A stretch of 21,374 nucleotides of DNA from JAHJEM01 sp043805315 (lineage in GTDB: Archaea > Nanobdellota > Nanobdellia > Woesearchaeales > JAHJEM01). This document shows positions 14,168 to 21,373 of the stretch, piece after piece (within the stretch, counting starts at the first letter, position 1; the number at the start of each line of letters is the position of its first letter). The notes beneath the pieces are model-generated. The model saw only the letters and a list, made by a program, of their open reading frames with translations. It had not been told where the DNA came from and did not search any database. Position numbers and translations under genes: made by a program. The DNA is taken from positions 1-21,374 of the forward strand of contig JAZDID010000143.1 in assembly GCA_043805315.1 (NCBI GenBank), read 5' to 3'.

Positions 14168-17100
14168 CCATAATAGCTCGGTTTCTCTTCCTTCATCTCC
14201 CGTGCCCGGGCCGCGTTGAACTGGCCTTCGAGGGCTTTGTATGAATTTTCAATATCTTTTGCAGCAGATGGTCGCACTACGTCAAGTGCTTCTAGAAAGT
14301 ATTTCATTGAGACTTCTTTTGCCTTCATGTTACTCTCACGTAAAGCGATTATTGCTGCTTCACGACACACTGCTTCAATGTCCGCACCAACATAGCCTTC
14401 TGTCTTCTCCACGAGCTTGTTCAGGTCAACATCCTTTAGAGGTATCTTTTTTGTGTGAATTTCAAAAATCTTTTTTCTAGTCTGAACGTCAGGTACTGGA
14501 GTCAATATGATCCTGTCAAATCTTCCCGGCCGTAAAAGTGCAGTATCTAGTATATCAGGCCTGTTTGTGGCTGCAATGATAACGATATCATTTAATTCTT
14601 GTAAACCGTCCATCTCTGTTAAAAGCTGGTTGACAACGCGTTCAGAAACATTATTATCTGATGTTGCTCTCCTTCCAGGAGCCATCGCGTCAATTTCATC
14701 AAAAAAGATAATTGTCGGACTTGACTGGCGTGCTTTCTTAAATATCTCGCGGACCGCTTTTTCAGACTCGCCGACCCACTTTGATAATAATTCAGGACCT
14801 TTTATTAAAATAAAATTTGCTTGTGATTCATTGGCAACAGCTTTCGCAAGCATGGTTTTTCCTGTTCCAGGTGCACCAAATAGTAAAATTCCTTTTGGTG
14901 GTTTTACTCCGAGTCTTGAAAATATTTGCGGGGATTTTAAAGGCCATTCCACAGCTTCTTTCAATTTCTGCTTTACATCCTCTAACCCTCCTATATCATT
15001 CCATTTAACATTTGGAATTTCAATTAATACTTCACGTAAGGCAGAAGGCCTGACAACTTTTAATGAATCTTTAAAATCTTGGAATGTAACCTGTAATTTA
15101 TTTAGTTTATCTTTAGGAATCGCCTCTTCTTCCTGAAGTTTAAGGTCAGGATATATTCTCCGAAGAACAATCATTGCAGATTCCTTGGCAAGGGCAGATA
15201 AATCAGCACCAACAAACCCATACGTGATGTCCGCTATTTGCTTTAAATCTCTACTAATTCCTTCAGGATCATGGGTAACCTTTTCAATTATTTCTTCAGA
15301 AATTTCCAATGATTTAAGCTTATTTAGAATATCGCTTTTGTTCTCAATGACTTTTAACCTTGGATCTTCCGATTTATATATCTTTCTTGCCTCTACTACT
15401 TCTTTTACTTCATTAAAGAATTTTTTAAATTTTTCAGGAATTATTATATCTTCCATTAACTGTACTATGATTTTGTCATATTTCTCTTTATTTTTATTTA
15501 ATTCCGTATTTAAATCATTACGTTTTTTTTCTATTACCGGAAACACGTGTTTTTCTAAGATATCTGCATAAATTTGACATTCAATAGGCATATTCCTCGT
15601 GTGGATCTTCAGGATGTTCAGCCTTCCGTCCTTGTTCGGCACTCCAATCTCGATCTCACGGTCAAACCTGCCGGGCCTGCGCAATGCAGGATCAAGAGAA
15701 TTAGGAATGTTTGTCGCTGCAATCACCACAACCTTGCCTCGGGATTTTAGACCGTCCATGAGTGCAAGCAATTGCGCGACCACACGCCGCTCGACTTCTC
15801 CGCGCGATTCTTCCCGCTTTATCGCGATCGCGTCTATCTCGTCGATGAAAATAATAGAGGGAGCGTTCTTCTCCGCGTCCTCGAATTTCTTGCGGAGGTT
15901 CTCTTCCGACTGTCCGTAATATTTGCTATTATGTAGTAACAACAAATTTTCTATTGTGAAATTATCTTTATCAACAGTGAAGTCAAAAAGCTCCCGTTCT
16001 CCTGCAGGTGCTATTGTTTTTATTTTCTCCCATCGAAGCACAGCCTTTCCTGTTTTTAATTCGACAATTCCTTTTTTTTGTATGACATGAGCATTATCAA
16101 CCTTTGCTACCGAAGTTCCTTTCTTCAATTCATCAAGCCTTTTCCAGGTAAGCTCTCCATTCACTGAAGTTAAGAATGGTTGGTTCCCTGAAACAATAAT
16201 CGAATTTCCGTCAGACAATTCCACTTGATACGATGGCGCTTTCAGCTTAGTGATATGGGTTATCTTTGCCTTCGATATCTTGCCTGATTTATCATACGCA
16301 TAGGTCGACAATGGCTTTTTAAGAGTTATAACTTTTATCATTTCTCCTTCTTTCTTACCGTTTTTTTCGGCATCTTCGAATATGTGCTTTGCCTTCACGC
16401 TTCCTTTCGGATTGGTGAATATTTTTGTCTCGCCGTCAACGCACATGATCTCCGGTCCGTTGATCACGCTGAAGTTCGAGTTTGTCTCGTTCGCGACTGC
16501 TTTTGCCAGGAGCGTCTTTCCTGTTCCTGGCGGTCCATGCAGCAGGACTCCTTTTGGCGGCTCTATGCCGAGTCTTTCGAAGATCTCTGGGTGCTTCAAT
16601 GGCAATTCCACCATTTCCCGGACCTTCTTGATCTCATCCTCGAGGCCGCCGACATCTTCATAGCTTATGTCGATGGCACGCTCTTCCTTTAATTCCACCG
16701 CCTCTGGATTGAATTCAACGGTGGTGTTTTCTGTAATGAGGACTGCCTGCTTGGGCATGGCGTCGATCACCACGAACTTTAAGTCTCCGAGTCCGAAGCC
16801 CATCATGGTGTCATCCAGCATGGAAAACATATCCTCGAAGAACGGATGGTCTGGCATCGCATTCCGCCTTCTCCGGGTGCCGCCCAGCGAGATGATATCT
16901 CCCTTGACCACAGCCCTACCCAACAGGCCCTGCTTGAAGATAAGGGGGTTTGCGCGGATCATGATGCCTTTCCGTGCAGGCGCGATAGCGACCTTTTTCG
17001 CCTCCTTGATATTGGCCTTTTTCACCTCGACTATCTCGCCGATAGAGGTCTTGGCGTTCCTCCTGATCAGGCCGTCCATCCGGATGATATTGAGCCCGAT

Positions 17101-17274
17101 GTCTCCAGGCAGGCTCCGGTCAGCGATGCCGACAGTCATTCTCTCACCCTTGATCTCGACAATATTCCCTGGCCTGATGTCAATGTTCCGCATGAACGTA
17201 GAATCTATCCTGACAATGCCCTTGTTGACATCCTCCTGGATCGACTCGGCGACCTTCAGCTTGACAGTGTCCAT
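14164..17274 (-). CDS. cdc48: Cdc48/VAT AAA+ unfoldase with intein and D1-lid insertion
   Basis: Cdc48 (p97/VAT) is a hexameric ATPase that unfolds proteins for degradation. The order is: double-psi barrel N-domain (1-185), D1 with Walker A G-P-P-G-T-G-K-T at 247-254, an intein (278-449), D1 Walker B ending D478-E479, an Arg-finger segment R-R-P-G-R-F-D-R, an extra charged region (about 565-670), D2 with Walker A G-A-P-G-T-G-K-T at 800-807 and Walker B D859-E860. The C-terminus P-S-Y-Y-G could act as an HbYX-like proteasome-docking tail. Of 1036 codons, 172 are intein and about 105 lid insertion; the rest (about 759) is normal length. GGAGG lies about 10 bases before the ATG, and TATA at 17342-17350 gives a short leader. 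Confidence 0.95.
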   Translation of the reverse strand: MDTVKLKVAESIQEDVNKGIVRIDSTFMRNIDIRPGNIVEIKGERMTVGIADRSLPGDIGLNIIRMDGLIRRNAKTSIGEIVEVKKANIKEAKKVAIAPARKGIMIRANPLIFKQGLLGRAVVKGDIISLGGTRRRRNAMPDHPFFEDMFSMLDDTMMGFGLGDLKFVVIDAMPKQAVLITENTTVEFNPEAVELKEERAIDISYEDVGGLEDEIKKVREMVELPLKHPEIFERLGIEPPKGVLLHGPPGTGKTLLAKAVANETNSNFSVINGPEIMCVDGETKIFTNPKGSVKAKHIFEDAEKNGKKEGEMIKVITLKKPLSTYAYDKSGKISKAKITHITKLKAPSYQVELSDGNSIIVSGNQPFLTSVNGELTWKRLDELKKGTSVAKVDNAHVIQKKGIVELKTGKAVLRWEKIKTIAPAGERELFDFTVDKDNFTIENLLLLHNSKYYGQSEENLRKKFEDAEKNAPSIIFIDEIDAIAIKREESRGEVERRVVAQLLALMDGLKSRGKVVVIAATNIPNSLDPALRRPGRFDREIEIGVPNKDGRLNILKIHTRNMPIECQIYADILEKHVFPVIEKKRNDLNTELNKNKEKYDKIIVQLMEDIIIPEKFKKFFNEVKEVVEARKIYKSEDPRLKVIENKSDILNKLKSLEISEEIIEKVTHDPEGISRDLKQIADITYGFVGADLSALAKESAMIVLRRIYPDLKLQEEEAIPKDKLNKLQVTFQDFKDSLKVVRPSALREVLIEIPNVKWNDIGGLEDVKQKLKEAVEWPLKSPQIFSRLGVKPPKGILLFGAPGTGKTMLAKAVANESQANFILIKGPELLSKWVGESEKAVREIFKKARQSSPTIIFFDEIDAMAPGRRATSDNNVSERVVNQLLTEMDGLQELNDIVIIAATNRPDILDTALLRPGRFDRIILTPVPDVQTRKKIFEIHTKKIPLKDVDLNKLVEKTEGYVGADIEAVCREAAIIALRESNMKAKEVSMKYFLEALDVVRPSAAKDIENSYKALEGQFNAARAREMKEEKPSYYG
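15259..15582 (-). other. About 105-residue insertion in the Cdc48 D1 small subdomain
   Basis: In standard Cdc48 the segment R-N-M-P-L is followed after about seven residues by L-x-x-I-A-E-I-T-H-G-F-V-G. Here R-N-M-P-I (ending at residue 564) and L-K-Q-I-A-D-I-T-Y-G-F-V-G are separated by about 110 residues rich in Lys, Glu and Ile, predicted helical or coiled coil. It lacks intein end residues, so it is a domain insertion kept in the protein. Confidence 0.8.
15928..16443 (-). mobile_element. Mini-intein in Cdc48 D1
   Basis: The 172-residue in-frame element splits G-P-E-I-M from S-K-Y-Y-G-Q-S, which is otherwise continuous in Cdc48. It begins with Cys1 (block A C-V-D-G-E-T-K-I), has a block F-like L-F-D-F-T-V-D and ends L-L-H-N before Ser+1. 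It is too short for a homing endonuclease. In block B the usual T-x-x-H is S-G-N-Q, so the conserved histidine is Gln (protein residue 365). Base composition is more AT-rich than the flanking D1 sequence. Confidence 0.92.
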
Positions 17275-17341
17275 CGTGGTGATTCCTCCATTGGAAAAAA
17301 AGCGTGTTTTCCTCGAATTCAGCGATTTCGAATGCGGGAAT

Positions 17342-17350
17342 GTTTAAATA
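17342..17350 (-). promoter_or_regulatory. TATA box of cdc48
   Basis: On the - strand the region reads TATTTAAAC. It is centred about 72 bases before the ATG, giving a leader of about 45 bases that includes a GGAGG ribosome site. The rest of 17275-17573 holds no gene that I can support. Confidence 0.5.
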
Positions 17351-17439
17351 GTTTTGGGTTAAGATGGAGATACAATTACCCATCGCCACTCCTTTATTAC
17401 ACTACTTTATTTTTCTATAACAACACCCGGATGGCGACT

Positions 17440-17447
17440 AAAAAAAA
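17440..17447 (-). terminator. Oligo-T terminator of the 18672-17574 operon
   Basis: A run of eight T on the - strand lies about 130 bases after the last stop of the operon. Archaeal RNA polymerase stops at such T tracts without needing a hairpin. Support is the T run and position only. Confidence 0.35.
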
Positions 17448-17573
17448 TACGCTCTTGTGGACAGGACTGTCTTGTATTGTCAGCCAGTTCACTTCTGATT
17501 TTTTGAGTTTCCTCTCATTTTCCTTGCCTTTTTTTTTCAGCGGCCTTACTTTTCAGTTTTCAGCGGTCTTCCC

Positions 17574-17969
17574 TTACTGCTTTGCAGTGTACGGCTTGAA
17601 ATTCTTCTTCTTGAACACGCAATCGTCCAATTCAATTGGAAGATCAAAATATGTTTTCCCTGTCCCACTGATGGGTACGGTGACTTTTTCTTTGTCTTCC
17701 ACGACTTGGCCTATGTGGGCGTACGCTTCAGATGAAACATAGTGTCCGCCATCTGCATATCCCTCATTGTTCCCCGCAAGAAAATACGTCCAGGATATGA
17801 ATTCTGTGATCGGGTAGGGCAGCGTGTTGTTTGCCGTGTAGACCTGGTAGACTGCAGTCCCTGTCTCTTCGTTTGCGTAGATCAGTGTACCCACTGCCTT
17901 CATATTCGGCCTTGACGCAGTTATCTCCTTTTCAAGATTCTTTATGGTTGCTTCCAGTGTCTTGTTCAT
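17574..17969 (-). CDS. Unknown 131-residue protein
   Basis: I do not recognise this family. The protein has a helical N-terminus (first ~25 residues) and a beta-rich remainder with many Tyr/Thr/Gly. No signal peptide or membrane segment is seen, so it is probably cytoplasmic. ATG 17969 is preceded by a good GGAGG (8-base spacing); an in-frame ATG five codons earlier at 17984 overlaps that ribosome site and is less likely. It follows the TPR-like gene by about 26 bases and is the last gene of the operon that begins at 18672. Confidence 0.65.
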   Translation of the reverse strand: MNKTLEATIKNLEKEITASRPNMKAVGTLIYANEETGTAVYQVYTANNTLPYPITEFISWTYFLAGNNEGYADGGHYVSSEAYAHIGQVVEDKEKVTVPISGTGKTYFDLPIELDDCVFKKKNFKPYTAKQ

Positions 17970-17995
17970 TTTCTTTTCCTCCATTCATTTTTTTC

Positions 17996-18565
17996 TTACG
18001 TTTGATTCAACTTCTTTTTCAGCTCTGTCACCTTGCTTTTCGCCAGATCCGCCATCCCGTATGAATAGCCGTTATGCCCGGGTGGGTGTTCTGCAAGCCA
18101 GGCCTGGTACATCTCCAATGCCTTCACTGGCTCGCCAGCTGCCTCGTAGAGCCCGCCAGCTGCCATGTACACTTGGCTTCCCCTCTGCGATGCATAGATC
18201 TGTGCGGCAATCAAGTGGGATTCTCTTGCTTTCTCATGCTCTCCAAGCTGTGCATAGCAAAACCCGACCGGGTCTCGGCAGGCCAGATGGCCGCCTTGTG
18301 CAAAGAGTAAAGCGCTATCGTAATAAGTACCGCTGAAGGTGCCTTCATACGCCCTCATGTTCTCAAGGATTGTCGCAGCAAGGGCGTAGTTCTTCTCCTG
18401 AAGTGCGGGAAATACTTCAGCATGACGGTGGTTCCAGTCATCTCCTGTGCGCAGGAGTGACTCCAGCTCTTTTTCGGTTTGGGAAGTCATCTGCTGGTCA
18501 AGAGATCCTGATCTCAGAAGGTCTGCAAGCTCGCAACTTTTCTCATAGGGTAATTTTTCGTTCAT
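17996..18565 (-). CDS. TPR-like helical repeat protein
   Basis: The 189-residue protein has alternating helices with TPR-like spacing. The clearest unit is A-G-G-L-Y-E-A-A-G-E-P-V-K-A-L-E-M-Y-Q near residue 135-155, with preceding units G-F-C-Y-A-Q-L-G-E-H-E-K-A and A-L-Q-E-K-N-Y-A-L-A. TPR proteins are protein-binding scaffolds; the partner is unknown. Its ATG overlaps the stop of a 36-codon upstream gene (ATGA), and a GGGAGGAG site precedes it inside that small gene. These features indicate translational coupling. Confidence 0.72.
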   Translation of the reverse strand: MNEKLPYEKSCELADLLRSGSLDQQMTSQTEKELESLLRTGDDWNHRHAEVFPALQEKNYALAATILENMRAYEGTFSGTYYDSALLFAQGGHLACRDPVGFCYAQLGEHEKARESHLIAAQIYASQRGSQVYMAAGGLYEAAGEPVKALEMYQAWLAEHPPGHNGYSYGMADLAKSKVTELKKKLNQT

Positions 18566-18672
18566 TGTTCTCCTCCCACGAGGGCATCAATCCCTCCCGT
18601 CTTCTTCTCCTCTTCTTTCCTTTTGAAGAAATCTGCGTACATTTTCTCTGTGCTGTCTTGGTAGCTTTCCAT
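18562..18672 (-). CDS. Small 36-residue peptide, first gene of the TPR operon
   Basis: ATG at 18672 is preceded by a GGTGA ribosome site, and the stop TGA overlaps the next ATG by four bases (ATGA). The peptide is highly charged: M-E-S-Y-Q-D-S at the start, a central run of Lys/Glu, and a Gly-rich end (A-L-V-G-G-E-Q). No known family is recognised. A pure leader role, or protein partner of the TPR protein, are both possible. The upstream region shares a divergent promoter with the TrmB-like gene. Confidence 0.6.
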   Translation of the reverse strand: MESYQDSTEKMYADFFKRKEEEKKTGGIDALVGGEQ

Positions 18673-18719
18673 GATTCTCACCAAGAATAGTTACTATTAA
18701 TGAGTTAATAAATGTTATC

Positions 18720-18734
18720 CCCCCACTAAGGGGG
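18720..18734. promoter_or_regulatory. CCCCC-ACTAA-GGGGG inverted repeat in a divergent promoter
   Basis: Five C and five G separated by five bases lie between the TPR operon (-) and the TrmB-like regulator (+). It stands out in an AT-rich intergenic stretch and overlaps the region just upstream of the TrmB-like gene TATA box (around 18746-18754). An operator for the neighbouring regulator is a reasonable guess. Confidence 0.45.
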
Positions 18735-18777
18735 AGAAATAGAAAGATTTATGAATAGAGACATCTTACAGCGGTCT

Positions 18778-19530
18778 ATGGAGCACGAACTGCTGGAAAA
18801 GATAGGCATGACCAAATCTGAGATAAAGGTCTATCTGGCGCTCATAGAACTCGGGAGCTCGACAACAGGGCCTCTTGTGAGGAACGCCCGAGTGGCAAGC
18901 TCAAAAATCTACGAGATTCTCGACAAGCTGATGGAAAAAGGGCTCGCGACCACCTATATCGAGAACAATGTCAAATATTTCAAGCCAGTCCATCCTGTCA
19001 GATTACAGGATTATCTGCGCGAGAGAAAAGAAGTGCTGGAACAAGAAGAGAAACTGCTAGGCACGCTCCTTCCCTCTCTCGAAGCAAGATTCAACGAACA
19101 GGTGAGCGAAACCTCGGTCGAAGTCTTCAAGGGCTATAACGGCGTCGAGACAGTTTTCAAAGAGATGATGCGAAAACTCCATAAAGGTGATGAGTTCATG
19201 GTCATCGGAGGAGGTGACAGCCCAACAACGAACACGCGCACAAAACTCTTTTTTGAGAAGATCCACAGAGAACGATCAGAAAAAGGCATCAAGCTCAGGA
19301 TCATATTCAGCGAAGCGAGACGAAAATCCCTGCATGCGCAAGCCATCTACCCATTCACTTTTCCGAGATATCTGCCTTTTGGGACACCTTCAACCTTCAA
19401 TGTCTATAAGGACACCACATTTCTTTTAGTCATGTCTCCGAATCCTGCAGCCATCAGGATAAAGGATATGCAGATAACTGCATCATACAAGAAATATTTT
19501 GAAATGATGTGGAAGCTTGCTCGAGCATAA
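18778..19530 (+). CDS. TrmB-family transcriptional regulator
   Basis: The 250-residue protein has an N-terminal winged helix (residues 1-75; K-I-G-M-T-K-S-E-I-K-V-Y-L-A-L and S-S-K-I-Y-E-I-L-D-K-L), a coiled linker (80-110) and a C-terminal PLD-like/sugar-sensor-type domain. TrmB proteins repress or activate metabolic operons in archaea. The ligand is not identifiable, and the C-terminal domain is short and lacks the long sugar-binding extension. ATG 18778 fits the usual family N-terminus and the TATA spacing (leaderless). An in-frame ATG at 18751 overlaps the TATA box and is less likely. Confidence 0.85.
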   Translation: MEHELLEKIGMTKSEIKVYLALIELGSSTTGPLVRNARVASSKIYEILDKLMEKGLATTYIENNVKYFKPVHPVRLQDYLRERKEVLEQEEKLLGTLLPSLEARFNEQVSETSVEVFKGYNGVETVFKEMMRKLHKGDEFMVIGGGDSPTTNTRTKLFFEKIHRERSEKGIKLRIIFSEARRKSLHAQAIYPFTFPRYLPFGTPSTFNVYKDTTFLLVMSPNPAAIRIKDMQITASYKKYFEMMWKLARA

Positions 19531-19535
19531 ACTAT

Positions 19536-19946
19536 TTACTTCCCCGCATCCTCCACTTTCGGCATGGGCACTGGCGCAGGCAGGTTCATCTCCTTGCTCA
19601 GGAATATCGCCTGGATCGTGCACTTCGAGAGCACATAGTTCATGATCGGCCGCTTCAGCTCTTCAGGCATCTTCTTGTCCTTTTTCCAGGAGGAAAGGAC
19701 GTGCTTGGCCTCTTTCTCGTCTGCCATGTACAGGAGGTCGCCCTCGATGCTGATGTCGCCGACCTCAGGCTCGTATTTTGTCGTGGAGAGAAAGCTGAAC
19801 TTCAACGCCTTCTTGTCAGGCCCTAGCGCGATGTCGACCTCAGTGATGTCCTTAATCGTGACATTGCTGACGATATTCATCTTGCCTTTCATGCCTTTCT
19901 TCCTTTCAACAAGCATCCTGGTAAAGTCGAACCCGATAATGGTCAT
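19536..19946 (-). CDS. Conserved archaeal protein, SecB-like
   Basis: The 136-residue protein begins G-F-D-F-T-R, then V-E-R-K-K, beta-strand-rich segments (N-V-T-I-K-D-I, F-E/S-F-L-S-T-T), and ends with N-Y-V-L-S-K-C-T-I-Q-A, L-S-K-E-M-N-L-P-A-P-V-P-M-P. This order resembles a widespread small archaeal family that I associate with SecB-like proteins. The assignment is from pattern memory and is weak. There is no signal peptide. A GGGTGA ribosome site precedes the ATG. It is convergent with the TrmB-like gene (five bases between stops). Confidence 0.6.
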   Translation of the reverse strand: MTIIGFDFTRMLVERKKGMKGKMNIVSNVTIKDITEVDIALGPDKKALKFSFLSTTKYEPEVGDISIEGDLLYMADEKEAKHVLSSWKKDKKMPEELKRPIMNYVLSKCTIQAIFLSKEMNLPAPVPMPKVEDAGK

Positions 19947-20096
19947 GCTATCACCCTCGAATAACCTTTCTTGAGAAATTTGAAATCAAGAGGGATTTTT
20001 AAAGTATTCGATTTGGTATATATACTTTGGGAAGAAGCCAGTACTCATTCAGGCCTCATCCAAACATTATTATATCCTGATTCATTCCTCTTCTGC

Positions 20097-20588
20097 ATGG
20101 ATATTCCTTACTCGAGGAAAAAGGAAATTGACGCCGTGATTGAGGATATCCTGACACCTTACGAACATTGGTTGGCATCATTCACTTTTGAACAATTGCG
20201 AGAGCGATTCCACATATGGAAAATACTTGTCACGAACATCTGGGACGCAACCCCTGGATTAACATTCGGAGTCCGTGGCAGTTATGTCATCGTCCTGAAG
20301 AATGGCGAAGAAAACAAGGAGAAAACCCTTGGCCACGAGCTCGGCCACCTCGCCCTCAGCCATCTTGAGAAAAGAGTTGAGGAGAGAGTGCAGTATTTTT
20401 CTAGTCTTTCTCGTTATCAAAAATGGGAACGATATGTCGTCAACAAAGAAGAGCCCCCTTTCCCTTTCGGCGATAATCCTATGGAATATGCAGAAGCAGA
20501 ATATTTCAGCGAATGCTTTACTAAGAAACTGCGTGGCGTTGATTGGCTCAGAGGACTCAAAGTAGAGAACTTGGATAATATACTCTGA
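20097..20588 (+). CDS. ImmA/IrrE-like HExxH metallopeptidase
   Basis: The 163-residue protein has the zinc motif H-E-L-G-H-L-A-L-S-H near residue 79 (from ATG 20097) and a downstream A-E-A-E-Y-F-S-E-C segment that can provide a third zinc ligand. This fits the ImmA/IrrE (DUF955) family of small intracellular proteases, which cut repressors. No adjacent Xre-type repressor is present, so the target is unknown. The frame is open to 19971, but a TATA-like stretch about 25 bases before 20097 supports a leaderless start there. A palindromic GTATATATAC at about 20017-20026 is another possible promoter element. Confidence 0.65.
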   Translation: MDIPYSRKKEIDAVIEDILTPYEHWLASFTFEQLRERFHIWKILVTNIWDATPGLTFGVRGSYVIVLKNGEENKEKTLGHELGHLALSHLEKRVEERVQYFSSLSRYQKWERYVVNKEEPPFPFGDNPMEYAEAEYFSECFTKKLRGVDWLRGLKVENLDNIL

Positions 20589-20597
20589 TGCGGCATG

Positions 20598-21185
20598 CTA
20601 TCCTGTCTTCCTCTTATCAATCCTCTCTTCAATGATCTTTGCGAGGCTGACCATCTTCTCCTCATCCCCTTCCTTAGCATAGTTCAAGGTCAGGATGACA
20701 AATGCTTTCTTCTTGTAGAAGATGAGATAGAAATTCGTATAGGACTTCTGGTCAGGGATGGTTGTCTTGAGGATCATGCCCTTGCTGCCTATGCTCACAT
20801 TCTTAGACACTGACGGATTCTGGTTGATGATGTCCTTGAAATAATAATCGAATATGTTTTGCGACTGCGCTTCTGTGCCAAACAGCAGGACCTTGCTGCC
20901 CAAGTCTCCAACAGGCTCGCCATCCACTTCAATAGTGTATACTCTACTGCCTTCTTCTGTCGAGCCGTTCGTCTTCTTCTCAATCTTGACATTATATCCC
21001 TCTAAGGTCTTGAACCCTGCGTTCTCGATGTCGCCGAAATTCAGGACGAGCTGATCGACCAGAGGCTTTTCTCCCTGCTTCGCGTAGTTGGCAAAGCTGA
21101 TGACTACATAGATGAACAATGCGCTGAGAAGAATGATAATAATGCCAAAGGCGAATTGCAGGCGCAGATCTGGCTTATTTTTCAT
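20598..21185 (-). CDS. Single-pass membrane-anchored protein, unknown
   Basis: Residues 10-33 form one hydrophobic segment, preceded by the basic start M-K-N-K. The remaining ~160 residues are polar and beta-rich with no recognised domain, so an extracellular or pseudoperiplasmic position is expected. A TATA box (21207-21216, TTATAAA on one strand) is about 26 bases from the ATG, suggesting leaderless transcription. The stop lies nine bases from the convergent ImmA-like gene. The family is not recognised. Confidence 0.7.
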   Translation of the reverse strand: MKNKPDLRLQFAFGIIIILLSALFIYVVISFANYAKQGEKPLVDQLVLNFGDIENAGFKTLEGYNVKIEKKTNGSTEEGSRVYTIEVDGEPVGDLGSKVLLFGTEAQSQNIFDYYFKDIINQNPSVSKNVSIGSKGMILKTTIPDQKSYTNFYLIFYKKKAFVILTLNYAKEGDEEKMVSLAKIIEERIDKRKTG

Positions 21186-21206
21186 ATAGATTTTTATATT
21201 GTCATT

Positions 21207-21216
21207 GTTTATAAAT
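21207..21216 (-). promoter_or_regulatory. TATA box of the membrane-anchored protein gene
   Basis: The AT-only stretch is centred 26 bases from the start codon at 21185. Confidence 0.5.
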
Positions 21217-21285
21217 GTTGTTTCCAGAAGAGAATGCCAACTTATTGATGATCATAATTTTCTCAAATTTGTAAATGCGCTGGTA

Positions 21286-21373
21286 GTGGCGGTGCGACGC
21301 TCGTTCTCACTGAAGCTTCGAACGAGCTGCGCGACATCCCGGATGGAGCAACCCCTGTCGCGCCGCACGCCAC
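21286..21373. ncRNA. GC-rich three-way-junction element, candidate structured RNA
   Basis: The outer stem pairs 21286-21291 with 21368-21373 and 21293-21296 with 21364-21367, with one bulged G. It encloses a hairpin 21299-21306/21320-21327 (8 bp) and another 21329-21335/21357-21363 (7 bp), separated by one or two bases. The GC content contrasts with the AT-rich upstream sequence. No known RNA family motif was recognised. The strand is undetermined and the element may continue past the window. Confidence 0.4.

Noticed and set aside
15259..15582. A second intein in Cdc48.
   Set aside because: There is no N-terminal Cys/Ser block A, no terminal H-N, and no Cys/Ser/Thr at a clean junction.
16667..17742. 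Long open frames on the + strand opposite the 5' half of cdc48 and beyond.
   Set aside because: They mirror the coding constraint of cdc48 on the other strand, and have no promoter or family features.
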